A stretch of DNA of 64,000 nucleotides from Hordeum vulgare subsp. vulgare (lineage: Eukaryota; Streptophyta; Magnoliopsida; Poales; Poaceae). A program made the position numbers and the translations under genes. Below the pieces are notes generated by a model. That model did not search any database. It saw nothing but the letters and a program-made list of their open reading frames with translations, and was not told the DNA's origin. Of this stretch, positions 11,579-23,712 are shown piece after piece. Numbering within the stretch: the stretch's first letter is position 1; each line of letters opens with the position of its first letter. The stretch spans positions 232,661,084 to 232,725,083 of the forward strand of contig NC_058522.1 of the NCBI RefSeq assembly GCF_904849725.1, given 5' to 3'.

Positions 11579-14500
11579 GGATCCACCAACTCGTCAGAAT
11601 CCAGGTCGTGAGGATGTGCCGCCACCACCTCCTCCTCCGAAGAACCCTCCTCCGCTGCCTCCTCCTCCTGCAGAGGCTTGGCAAGCGGTGATGGCTGCTA
11701 CAATGCAAACACTCAGATGCTGATACAGTTGTTGCAAGAGAGGACTAATCAGCAGCAAGGCAACTTCAATCATGGGGGCAATTAGTTTGCTAATCTAAGT
11801 CAGTTCCTGTCAAATCAGCCGAAGACCTTCACGTCGTGTGACCAGCCATTTGATGCTGAGGATTGGATCCGCGACATGAACAAGCACTTTGAATGCAGCA
11901 ATGTTCATCCAGAGGATTTCGTCAAGTTTGCAACATTCCAGCTGAAAGGGCAAGCATCTATCTGGTGGCAACAGTTGAAGGATTCCACGGGTGCTAGAGT
12001 GATCACTTGGGATGAGTTCTGCCGTGGCTTCAGATCCCACTACATTCCGTCCAACTTTGTGGAGGAAATGCGTGAGAAGTTCAGGCGCTTGAAGCAATGT
12101 GGTAACTCCATGTACAAGTACAACGTTGAGTTCCACGAGCTAGCCCGATACGCCTTGGAGGATATCCCTAATCAGAAGAGCAAGATTTATCAGTTCAGAG
12201 GTGGCTTGAAAGAAGATTTGCAGTTAGCTCTCGCTTTGCACGATCTTGAGGAGTTTGATAAGTTCTACAACTTAGCTCTCAGGGCTGAGGTAGCTTTGCT
12301 CAGGGTGGAGAATTCTAAGAAGCGCTTCAGAGATTCCAGCTCGTCTTCCTCAACTCACGTGGTTCAGAAGAAACAGAAGTATTGGGTGCCTCCTCCTCCT
12401 CCTCGGCACACGCAGCAGTTCAAGCATTCAGGTGGCCGTGGTTCTTCCCACCCACCCAACCTAACTTTCCAGCAGAGATTCCAGCAGCAGAAGCAAGGGC
12501 CTCCTCACACACAGTACCGTCGGCCAGCAGATGTTACTTGTCACAAGTGTGGGCAGAAGGGTCACTATGCCAACAAGTGCACTTCTCAGCTCCGTCTTCC
12601 GCCTCCTCCTCCAGGCAAACCTCCAAGCAATGCTATCGTCAAGTTCAACCCCGGGTCTGCTCGAGTAAACATGGTGAATGCGGCTGAGGCAGAAAACTCG
12701 TCAGATGTGATTATGGGTAACCTCCTCGTTAATGATATTCCTGCTAAAGTGTTGTTTGATTCTGGTGCTTCTCATTCGTTCATGTCTAGACCATTTGCAT
12801 GGAATCAAGATTTCGTTTCTAAGACATTGGACAAACCTCTTCGTGTGGTTTCCCTGGGCATGTTGATGAGCTCTAATGTGGTAATTCCGGATGTTTCTGT
12901 CAAGATGGGTAGTTATTCTTTTCTGGCGTCTCCTATTGTCTTGGGCAATTCTGACATTGATTTGATCCTTGGTATGGAATGGTTGGCCATGAACAAGGCA
13001 TCGATTGATTGTGAAGCTAAAGAAGTGAAGAGTACTCACTCTTCGGAGGACGTGATTATCTTCGCGGCGCGCGATGACACAGTCCGTCTGTTCTTTTGAA
13101 TGGAAAGGGTGAGATTAATCCTATTTCGCGAGTCCCAGTGGTCTGCGAATATGAAGATGTGTTTCCAGAAGAGCTGCGAGGAATGCCTCCGCACCGAGAA
13201 GTTGAATTTGTTATTGGGCTTGAACCAGGTACTGAGCCTATGTGCAAACGGCCATACAAATTGGGTCGAGAAAAGATGAAGGAACTTAAGAGGCAACTTG
13301 ATGAGCAGGAGCGTTTGGGTCTGATCAGACCAAGCTCGTCTCCTTGGGGTTGTGGAGTACTTGTCGAGAAGAAGGATGGCATGGACCGATTGTGTGTCGA
13401 TTAGTGTCCATTGAACAAGAAGACAATCATAAACAAGTATCCACTTCCTAACATAAATGAGTTGTTCGAACAGTTGAAAGGGGCTAAGATCTTCTCCAAG
13501 CTCGATCTCACAATGGGCTATCATCAAATTCGCATTCACGAAGAGGATATTCCAAAGACTGCTTTGAGGACAAGTTTTGGCTCGTATGAGTATACGGTCA
13601 TGTCTTTTGATCTGGCAAATGCTCCGCCGACATTTTGTCGTATGATGAACTACATATTCTCTCCATTCAAGAAGTCTAGCTGTATCTCGACGACATTCTG
13701 GTCTTTTCAGAAACTGAGGAAGAGCATGAAGAACATCTCAGGCTGGTGCTTGATAAGCTGAGAGAGCATAAATTTTATGCCAAGTTTTCCAAATGTGAGT
13801 TCTGGTTGAAAGAAGTTGTCTATCTTGGGCACATCATCTCTGCCAAGGGCATCAACGTTGATCCGTCGAAGGTGCAAGCCATTGTTGAGTGGGAGCCTCC
13901 GCAAAATGTGAAGCAGCTTCGAAGCTTTCTCGGGCTTGCAAGCTATTGTTGAAGGTTCATTGAGAACTTCTCCACAATTGCTAAGCCTCTCTCAAGTCTT
14001 CTTCAGAAGGGTGTGAAGTATGTCTGGTCTCCAGAGTGTCAGTTGTCCTTTGACACACTCAAAGAGAAGCTCACCTCTACTCCAGTCTTGGTTCCTCCTG
14101 ATGACTCCAAACCGTACCAAGTGTTCTGCGACGCCTCTCTTCAAGGTCTTGGTGCAGTTCTGATGCAAGAGAAGAAAGTGGTTGCTTATACCTCGAGGCA
14201 GTTGACGCCAGGTAAGAAGAATTATCTTGTGCATGATCTTCAGCTGGCAGCAGCGGTACACGCTCTGATGACTTGGAGACACCTCTTGTTGGAACGAAAA
14301 GTTGAAGTGTTCACCGATCACAAGAGTCTCAAGTACCTCTTCAGCGAGCCTAACCTGAACCTCCGGCAAACTCGTTGGGTGGAAATGCTCCAATATTTTA
14401 ATCCGAGCATTGAGTATACTCCAGGAGAAGCTAATGTCGTGGCAGATGCTTTGAGCAGGAATGCTTACTGAAATAGTCTCATTCTGAAGCCTCTCCAGCC

Positions 14501-16015
14501 TGACCTTTGTGAATCTTTCAGAAAGCTCAACCTTCAGTTAGTACCTCAGGGATTCTTACAAATCTTCATATCTCTCCTACCTTGGAAGATCAGGTCCGAG
14601 CAGCACAACTTCTTGATGCAATGGTGAAGAAAGTTAAGATTGGTTTGGCAAAGGGAGTTCCCAAATATAAGTGCTTCAGTGTTGATGCCAGAGACACGTT
14701 ATTCTTTAAGGATCGTCTTGTCGTTCCGAAAGGTGATCTCAGAAAGGTAATCATGGAAGAAGCTCATAACTCTCTGCTCTCAATACATCCAGGAAGCTCC
14801 AAGATGTATCAGGACTTGAAACAGATCTTCTGGTGGACTCGCATGAAGCATGAGATTGCTCAGTTCGTAAATGAATGTGATGTATGTCGAAGGGTGAAAG
14901 CACAGCATCAACGTCCAGCAGGTCTTTTGCATCCATTGCCCATTCCTGAGTGGAAGTTCGACCATATTAAGATGGATTTCGTCATCAGGTTTCCGAAGTC
15001 TAAGAAGGGTAACGATGCCATCTTCGTCGTCATCGACAAGTTGAGTAAAGTGGCTCATTTTCTTCCAGTCAAGGAATCCATCTCCGCGGCTCAGCTTGCA
15101 GAGTTGTACACTTCGAGGATAGTATCTTTGCACGGCGTGCCTATGTTGATTTCTTCGGATCGCGGAAGTATCTTCACTTCCGAGTTATGCGACTCTTTTC
15201 AGTCTGCGATGGGCACGAAGAGACGATTCAGCACAGCTTTTCATCCTCAGACTAGTGGTCAAGTGGAGAGAGTCAATCAGGTCCTTGAGGATATGCTGAG
15301 AGCGTGTGTTATCTCTTTTGGCATGAAGTGGGAAGACTGCCTGCCTTTCGCTGAGTTCACGTATAACAACAGTTATCAAGCTAGTTCACGCAAAGCTTCG
15401 TTTGAGATTCTCTATGGCAGGAAGTTTCGTACCCCGCTCAACTGGTCCGAGACCGGCGAGCGTCAGATTCTTGGGAATGACTTGATAGAAGAAGCTGAAG
15501 ATATGTGTCGGGTCATTCGGGATAATCTCAAAGAAGCGCAGTCCCGTCAGAAGAGCTATTATGATAGCAAGCATCATGACATGTCTTATGAGCTCGATGA
15601 CTTCGTCTATCTCAAGGTGTCCCCTATGAAGGGTACACAAAGCTTTGGCATCAAAGGCAAGCTTGCGCCTCGTTTCGTTGGTCCTTTCAGAGTTGTTGGC
15701 AAGAGAGGCGGCCTTGCGTACCAGCTTGAGCTCCCTTCAAACTTTGTAAATGTGCATGACGTGTTCCATGTCTCTCAGCTTCAGAGATGCTTCAACACTC
15801 CCGAGCGCACAGTTCTTCTTCAAGACATTGACCTTCAACCCGACCTATCCAATCGTGAGCATCGAGTTGCGGTTCTCGAGGTGACTGAGCGCAAGACCCG
15901 CAACAAGTCTGTCAAATTTATCAAGGTGCAGTGGTCACATCATTCCGGTAAAGAGGCCACTTGGGAACGCGAGGATCACCTCCGTTCTGAATTCCTAAAG
16001 TTCTTTCAGTCCTAG
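11579..16015 (+). pseudogene. Gypsy element F gag-pol polyprotein with C-terminal chromodomain (broken)
   Basis: This is a Ty3/Gypsy polyprotein. In order it holds a proline-rich gag N-terminus, a gag domain (about 11830-12300) and a CCHC zinc knuckle CHKCGQKGHYANKC (12538-12579). The protease motif LFDSGASHSF follows near 12750, then reverse transcriptase (about 13190-13950; YLDDIL near 13683), RNase H ([14 protein letters not shown] to VADALSR, about 14120-14455) and integrase (HNSLLSIHPG...CDVC zinc finger, DDE residues in KMDF, SSDRG and QVERVNQ, about 14750-15420). The tail (about 15870-16000) has the aromatic pattern of a chromodomain, which places it with chromoviruses of the Tekay/Del type. 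Breaks include a frameshift near 11708, TAG at 11783-11785, a frameshift near 13090, TAG at 13402-13404, a frameshift near 13670, TGA at 13950-13952 and TGA at 14469-14471. The integrase frame 14582-16015 is open. The element is not autonomous. Confidence 0.9.
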
Positions 16016-16051
16016 ATCTCGGGACGAGATCTTTTTTAGTGTGGGATAGTT

Positions 16052-17431
16052 TGTAATGGCCCAGAGTGTAACTTGCCTTATTTGGAACCTTCTTGTATGT
16101 GGGTCCATCATGTCAGTGCAATGAGAGTTATATCCCATGCGGTATTTCATGTACATGTCTTGTTTCCCTTGCATTCATGCATCCATTCATCCATGCCTTC
16201 ATTGTATTGTTTGTTGCCATTGTGAATCCATGGTGTGGTGTTGATGTGGATGTGCTATGTGCTGTTGGAAGTTGTATTTGAGGGTGGGGTGCAACTATGT
16301 TGGTGAGCAACTAGGTTTCAAAAGTTTCTCCCTCTCTATTTATCTCAAGCTCAAGTTTCACTTGCTCCATCCCTGTTTCAAAAATGTTCATAATTTAGAG
16401 TGTTTTATGGTGGATGTGGTGCTAGGTCTTTTGTGATTTTAGACTTTGTTTGAGAGGGGAAAATATTCACAAAACAGTGTAATTAATTCTGTTTTGTAAA
16501 TATTTAAATGCTCCAAAAATTCCTTTTCCATTTTATTTAAATAGGTCATAATTCCTTATGACTAGGGGCATTTTTGTTTTGTTTTTAGCATCAACAGTGT
16601 TACCTGTGTTTTATTTCTTGTCTCTGTTTGTTTTAAAATGGAAAACCCCAGTGGGTTTTCTTTTTCTTTTCTCGCGCATCCAAGTGGGCTCCCTCTCCTT
16701 GGCCGGCCCAACTCTCTTCCTCTCGCGCGGCAGCCTTCCCTATAGACGTCGTCTTCCTCCCTCCTCCTTCCGCCAGTTTCGTCAGAGAGAGAGGCGAGAC
16801 AGAGAGTGACGCCGTCTCACAGGCGTTGAGGTGGCTCCCTCGCCCCTCTATTTAACCTGGGTGTCCGTGCAGTGGCCTAGGGTTCCTCCCTAGCCGCCGC
16901 CACTTCTTTCCCCATCTTCCTCCTTCCTCTCCCTCGTCGATAGCAGGTAAGCGAGCCCCTCCTCTGCCATGGTCGTACCTTGATGAGCTCCTCGCCGTCG
17001 TTGCCGTGCCCCTGCTCCCCCCCCCCAAGACTTCAGCGAGCACGCAGGACCTCAAGGGGAGCCGTTCTCGCAGCTAGGAGGTGCAGATCGGGTCTGCTTC
17101 CCCTACTTCGACGACGGGCTTCTTCCTCTCCGACGATCTCCTCCGCCTCAGCTTCTTCCTCTTCTTCCCCGACTTCCTCTCCGTCAGGCTCGGCTTCCTC
17201 GTCCAATGGGTGAGCACGTGCCTTCCTTCCCCTTCCCTGTCGCCAGATCGAGTGTAGGAACCCGTAGCCGCGTCGCCGTTCCTCGCTCTGTCGTCGGCGC
17301 CGCCGTGCACATTGTCGAGTAGCTGTAGGCCTCCTCTCGTCGAGATTAGAGTAGAAATGGAACCATGGGAGCTCCTTCTCCCTTCCTTCGACAAGCCGTT
17401 GCTCAATTTGAAGTAAATCGCCAGTGGTTAC
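16052..17431 (+). mobile_element. Gypsy element F, 3' LTR, first part
   Basis: It restarts TGTAATGG right after a purine-rich tract (GTGTGGGATAG, about 16040-16050) that serves as polypurine tract. It matches 5403-6775 of the 5' LTR with roughly 4% mismatch in the first 200 bp by eye. It is interrupted at 17431 by solo LTR S. Confidence 0.85.
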
Positions 17432-18956
17432 TGATGACACACAAGTATAGGGGATCAATCGTAGTCCTTTCGATAAGTAAGAGTGTCGAACCAAACGAGG
17501 AGGAGAAGGCTCTCATAAACGGTTTTCAGCAAGGTAATAACTGCAAGCACTGAAAGTAGCGGTAACAAGTGATGGCGTAGTGAGGTGAAACGTAGCAAGC
17601 AAAAAGTAACAAGTAACAAGTAGTAGCAGCGGTGCGGCAAGTGGCCCAATCCCTTTTGTAGCAAGGGACAAGCCTGAAGAAAGTCTTATAAGAGGAAAAA
17701 CGCTCCCGAGGACACACGGGAATTTCTGTCATGCTAGTTTCATCATGTTCATATGATTCGCGTTCGTTACTTTGATAGTTTGATATGTGGGTGGACCAGC
17801 GCTTGGGTAATACCCTTACTTGGACAAGCATCCCACTTATGATTAACCCCTCTCGCAAGCATCCGCAACTATGAAAGAAGAATTAAGACAACGTCTAACC
17901 ATAGCATTAAACTAGTGGATCCAAATCAGCCCCTTACGAAGCAATGCATAGACAGGGGTTTCAGCTTCTGTCACTCCAGCAACCCATCATCTACTTACTA
18001 CTCCCCAATGCCTTCCTCCAGGCCCAAATATGGTGAAGTGTTATGTAGTCGACGTTCAAATAACACCACTAGAGGAAAAACAACATACATCATATCAAAA
18101 TACCGAACGAATACCAAATTCACATGACTATTATTAGCATGACGTATCCCATGTCCTCTGGAACAAAAGTAACTACTCACAAAGCATAATCATAATCATG
18201 ATCAGAGGTGAATAGCATCAAGGATCTAAACATAAACTCTTCCACCAAGTAATCCAACTAGCATCAACTGCAAAGAGTAATCAACACTACTAGCAACCTT
18301 ACAAGTACCAATCGGAGTCGCGAGACGGAGATTGGTTACAAGAGATGAACTAGGGTTTGGAGAGGAGATGGTGCTGATGAAGATGTTGATGAAGATGCCT
18401 CCCCTCCGACGAGAGGAGTGTTGGTGATTACGATGGCGACGATTTCCCCCTCCAGGAGGGAAGTTTCCCTGGCAGGATCGTCCTGTTGGAGCTCTAGATT
18501 GGATCTGCTCAAGTTCCGCCTCGTGGCGGCGGAGAAACCACGAAAAAGCTCCACCCTGATTTTTTTTCCGGACGAAACCCTTGATATAGCAAAAGAGGGG
18601 GCCAGTGGGCCGCTAGGGTGCGCACAAGCCCTGTTGCCGCGGCCAGGGGGGTAGGTCGCGGCAACGAGGCTTGTGGGCCCCTGGTTGCTCCCCTCTGGCA
18701 CTTCTTTCGCCCAGTATTTTTTATAAAATCCAAAAAAAATCCATGTTGATTTTCAGGGCATTTGGAGTTGCGCAGAATAGAGCACTCACACTTGCTCCTT
18801 TTCCAGTCCAGGATTCCAGTTGCCGGTATTCTCCCTCTTCAAATAAACCTTGCAAAATAAGAGAGAAAAGGCATAAGTAAGGTTCCACAAAGTATAATAA
18901 CAGTCCATAAAGCGATAAATATCAACATGAAAGCATGATGCAAAATGGACGTATCA
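17432..18956 (-). mobile_element. Solo LTR S inserted in the F 3' LTR
   Basis: This is a 1525-bp TG...CA sequence absent from the corresponding point of the F 5' LTR (near 6770). It is bordered by GTTAC (17427-17431) and GTGAC (18957-18961), a 5-bp target duplication with one change. Its minus-strand start TGATACGTCC matches the minus-strand start of the H LTRs, so it is likely a minus-oriented solo LTR of a related Gypsy family. No internal region, primer site or protein remains. Short open frames such as 18336-18701 are LTR sequence. Confidence 0.75.
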
Positions 18957-21900
18957 GTGACCTCCCCTGTTCCGTCCACCGTCGGGTAGAAGTGGATCCA
19001 GAGAGGGGTTGCTCAAAAGAGCAGAGTCAACCTTCGAAAGCGCAGCGCAGCGGTAGCAGTGTGTTTTACCTGGCGCAGGTCGTGGGTTCGAGTCCCCGCG
19101 TCGCCCTTTTTGTTTTTTATTTCGGCACAGTAGCAGCAGGGGGATAGTTTACCCTGTTTGTCTCCTCTGTTCTGTCGAGCAAGTAGCAGTAGCAGAGTGG
19201 TGATGCTTGTGTGTGGAGTTCAGAAGGGCATGGGTTCGAATCCCCTCTGTCCCCTTTTATTTTTTTGTGTTTTGTTCTTGCTGTTCAAGGTATTGTTGTT
19301 GCAGCTTGCTTGGGCAGCAAGGTTTGGTTGCCAAAATAATTATTCCAGTAGGTTTCATCTATGTTTTAGTTACTAGCACTTGATGCTTATGCTTGTGGTT
19401 GTGCTAGTGTATGTGTGAGCAAGCTACCATATATGTGTTTGTGTGTGCATATGTGTGTATGACACCCACATGCCCAAGGAATGGCATAGCCTTAGTGAGC
19501 ACTTGTGTGCAAGCTTGTAAGTATGTGAGTTAGTGATAGTGATGTGAAGGTATGTATGTGAGTGTATGTACGTGAGTGTGTGTATGCTTGAGGATGTGTG
19601 TGTGAATGGTGATGTGCTATGGCACACATACATGAGGTCTAAGCCCTCATGTCACCATAGGATTTTTGGGTGTGTGCAAATGCATGTGTAGGTGATGATC
19701 TAGTGAGAAGCACATGTGATATAGCACTATTTACCTCTATGTGATTCCATGTATATTTTCTTCTTAGCTTTGTGCCCATTTGTTCTATACAAGTACCTAG
19801 GTATTATATATGTTTTGGGGGTAGAATCATCTCAGGAATCCATTGGTGGAATCAGATTCCCCTTTGGAACAATTTCTGGGAATGTCATCTTTCTGTTTTG
19901 TTTAATGTTTAGAGCTTGGTTCCATGTGATGTGATGAGCCCAAGAGGATGATTCCTTTTTGTGGCAGTAGAGGGTGAACCGCTCTACAGCATGGTGGTGT
20001 TGTTTCATGCTTAGAAGTTTATATGTGCAAGTTGTGCTTAGTCAAAGTAGGCATGTGGCTGAAATTTTAGCTTAGTGAAAATCACAGAAACTCCTAATAT
20101 TTTCTTCCCTTGTAGTTGTGCTTGCAAAAGTTCATGTGTTGGGAATCAGCCCTTGCAATCAACTGTAAAGTTGGAGCTTTCGTGTTTGTCTAGATCTTTG
20201 TCAATTTTCATTCCATTTGACTTCCTGTAGATATTGTTTTGGGTGCTGTCAAAATGCTTCAGAGCATAAACAGTTAGTGAGAATCTGGGAATTTCACCAA
20301 GGCCGTGAAAACTGATATTTTTGTCCAAGTTAGCAGCTGTAGATCTTTATGTGTGTAACTCCTTTGTATTCTGTGTTTGCTCATGCTTGTAGAGATTTTG
20401 AATAGATTTTGCCACATATCTTATTTGGCACATTTGGGTGGTTGTAGGTGCTTTGCATGTTGCTCTCAAACTGCTACGTTGTTGTTTAGGACAGATTGTA
20501 TAGTTTTGTAGTTTTGATGCTTGTGAGTGCATAGTTTATGGTGCGGTGAGTTTATTTGCACCACCCCATCAATACTTGCTTGTTTGGTGTTTTGGCAACC
20601 TGGGAATACCAGAAGTATGCCATTGGAGTGTGTTGGTGATGGATTTGATCAGTAGAACTCCGTACCTTGTTTCGTAGTTTCTGGTTGATCCGTAGCTCCG
20701 TTCATAATGTTCTTTATATGTTTTTGCATCGTTTCCGCGTGATGCACCTGTTCATGTCGTCTTCATGCATGTCAATATAGCTTAGAGAGAAGTTTTGTCC
20801 AGAAGTTTGTACTTTCTTCTCATCCATGTGCAAGTGACTAGAAAAGAGATGCATGTTCATTCTCATCTCATGCATCATGTGTTTGTTGCATCATGTGGTG
20901 TTGTTGTTCATTGGATGCTATTTTTATGTTGGGTAGCACCGGGATCATAGAGAGAGTACGTGGATCCGGGAGAGTACTTGCAGGACGAACAAGAGCAGTT
21001 CCAAGCTGAAGACATCACAAGCAAGATGACATGACCTTGATACCATCTCTAGTCTTGTTGTGCCTAGATTCACGTTTCCTTGGTCATATGCTCGTTGCCT
21101 ACCACTGAAATAGTTGCCTCCTGATATTACCATGAAACCCAAACACTTTCCCCTCCTAGCAAATATTGAATGGCTAAGTAGGCTCGCTCTGCTTCTAATG
21201 TTAGCGTTGCTAGTTGCAGGTGCAATTGTCTCATGTGATAACATGAGTTTGATATCATTATGTTAAAATCTGTTATTTAATTAATGCACCTATATACTTG
21301 GTATATGACGGGAGGCCTAGCCTTTTGCCGGGTGTTTTGTTCCGTTATTCCCGCCATAGTTTCCGGCTACCGGTGTTTGATTCCATAACTAATCGCTCCT
21401 AACACGTTCGGGGTTGTTATGGGGACCCCCTTGATAAATCGTGTAGTGTTAAGACTTATCCGACAGGACCCAACATTGGTGTTAGTTTGCTAATCACTTA
21501 ATAATAATCTGGATAGGGAATAGCTACCCCGAGGAATTAATAACAACCCGGGCCAGTGCTCCTCATGAGTGTTGGTCCAAACCTGAGCACTGTTCGGGGG
21601 CAACTCAGGGCAACTTGAGTGATTTCCATCAGGCCCTCGTGCACGTAGCTCATCTGTCGTGTCCTGAGACTGAGATAAGCAGCTCTTATCAGGGTCGTCG
21701 ACACGACGGGAGGTCCTGCTAGTCTTGTCTTACCTTAGCGATATATCTTGCGTATAGGAATCTCGGTGAAGCTTTGGTTCTCCCCAGAGTTGAGGTTTTC
21801 CTCTAAGGAATCCGACGAGATCACGAGATTCGTGATAGAGGATTACTTTGAGGCCCGTGACCGTTTGTCATGGACTAGTTGGAGCACCCCTGCAGGGTTC

Positions 21901-22369
21901 AATCTTTTGGAAAGCCGTGCTCGCAATTATGTGGTAACTTGGAATATTTGTTAACATCTGGTTCTAGATAACTTGACCTTAATCTAATAAAACTGCCAAA
22001 CGTGTGAGTTACCGTGACTATCCCCGTCAAAGTCCTCTCTTCGATCGGGAACACGGTGGGGTTATGTTTGACGTAAGTAGGTGTTCAGGATCACTTAGTG
22101 ATCATCTAGTCTTCGACCGCTAGCGTAGACCACCACCTCTATAACTTTTTCTACGTAAGTCAGCCACCATAAATGCTTAGGATGCTGCAACCTAAACACT
22201 GAACCTTCGTTACCTTATAACTTGACTAGTTCTGGCACCGAGGTCAAAGATTGCTGAGTCCCTGTGGCTCACAGATTACTTCAACACCCCCCCCCCAACA
22301 GGTACAGGTACGCCCGACATAGGTGATCCTGATGGCACGCAGCTGGTGTGGCAGTACGATGAGGAGAAC
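18957..22369 (+). mobile_element. Gypsy element F, 3' LTR, second part (3'-truncated)
   Basis: It continues the F LTR after S, colinear with about 6776-10223, and includes the second copies of both tRNA-like modules. It stops at 22369, where 293 bp present at the end of the 5' LTR (10224-10516) are missing. A 5-bp filler (22370-22374) then joins it to E sequence. No target duplication of F remains. Confidence 0.8.
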
Positions 22370-22374
22370 GACAC

Positions 22375-23712
22375 TAGGATTAGCAACATAAAGGTTCTCT
22401 AAAATGACACTAGGAGAGCAACATATATGATGCTACTTACAAAGAGTAACGAAGCAAGTAAGAGATACTCTACAACAACAACAAATACAAAGTAAAGGTA
22501 AGAGATAACCACAAGTGGAACTGATGAAGACGAGGATGTGTTACCGAAGTTCCTTCCCTTTGATAGGAAGTACGTCTCCGTTGGAGCGGTGTGGAGGCAC
22601 AATGCTCCCCAATAAGCCAATAGGGCCACCGTATTCTCCTCACACCCTCGCACAATGCAAGGTGTCGTGATTCCACTATAGGTGCCCTTGAAGGCGGCGA
22701 CCGAACCTTTACAAACAAGGTTGGGGCAATCTCCACACAATGCTTGGAGGCTCCCAACAAGACCATGGAGCTTCACAAGAATGGAATTTGGCTCCGAGGT
22801 TACCTCAACCATCTAGGGTGCTCAAACACCCAAGAGTAACAAGATCCACAAGGGATTAGTAGGGGAATCAAATATCCTTTGGTGGAAGTGTAGATCAAGG
22901 CCTTCTCAAGCAATCCCTGGAAAATCAACAAGTTTGATTGGATAGGGAGAGAGACCGGGCGAAAATGAGCTTGTGGAGCAACAATGGAGCTTGGAGAGGT
23001 TAAAGGTGAGCTCTAGGAAGAAGAAGATACCTTTATATAGTAGGGGGGCAGATCCACCCGTTACCCACCTACCACATAGAAATACCAGCGGTACTACCGC
23101 TCCTGAGAGCGGTACTACCGCTCAACTTCTCACCAACCACGGTAGTACCGGGATACTACCGTGCCAACACCTTAGGGGGGAAAGTATGCGAAAAAGCCCG
23201 TTAAAGCGGTAGTAAAATAATACTACCGCACTGAGGGCGGTAGTACCGCCCTTGGAGCGGTAGTAAAAAAATTACTACCGCACCTCGGGTGGTAGTACCG
23301 CTCTTGGAGAGGTAGTAAAAATTTACTACCGCTCTGAGAGCGGTACTACCGATGTGTGCCAGCGGTGCTACCACTGGTACAGCGGTACTACCGCTTACCC
23401 CTTTCGCATAGACACTAAAAACACACATTGTAGCTCCATTGTGGCCAAAATATAGGAGGGTGCATGAAGAGTGTACATAAAGATTCCACCCAAACCTTTC
23501 CGACACGGACCCCCTCTTAATAAGAAGACTTTCCTACGACTCAAGACTAAGAAGAGAAACGTAGAAGAAACTCCATCTTTGAGAACCTCCGAGGGGCGTC
23601 GAGTCATCTTGTGCCTAGAAGAGAATAGTATGAAATGCTGAAAACACAAGATTAGTCCGCACAACAATTGTCATCAATCACGAAAACCACTTAGGAGAAA
23701 TATGCCCTAACA
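22375..23712. mobile_element. LTR element E, right part (ends at CA)
   Basis: It starts inside the E LTR (22375 corresponds to 4661) and runs to the terminal ...CCCTAACA at 23712, followed by the TSD CTTTT (23713-23717). It contains the palindromic GCGGTAGTACCGC cluster. The start of this LTR, the E internal region and the rest of the left LTR are missing, best explained by one deletion at 22370-22374. Confidence 0.7.
23085..23400. repeat. Cluster of GCGGTAGTACCGC palindromes
   Basis: About ten imperfect units of AGCGGTACTACCGCT / GCGGTAGTACCGC lie within 315 bp. Each is close to self-complementary, and several are arranged as larger inverted pairs separated by A/T spacers (for example around 23208-23232 and 23256-23282). 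Only the first units are present in the left E copy (about 5370-5402) before element F interrupts it. Confidence 0.85.

Noticed and set aside
23085..23400. CRISPR-like array
   Set aside because: Units are palindromic and irregularly spaced without unique spacers of constant length, in a plant retrotransposon LTR.
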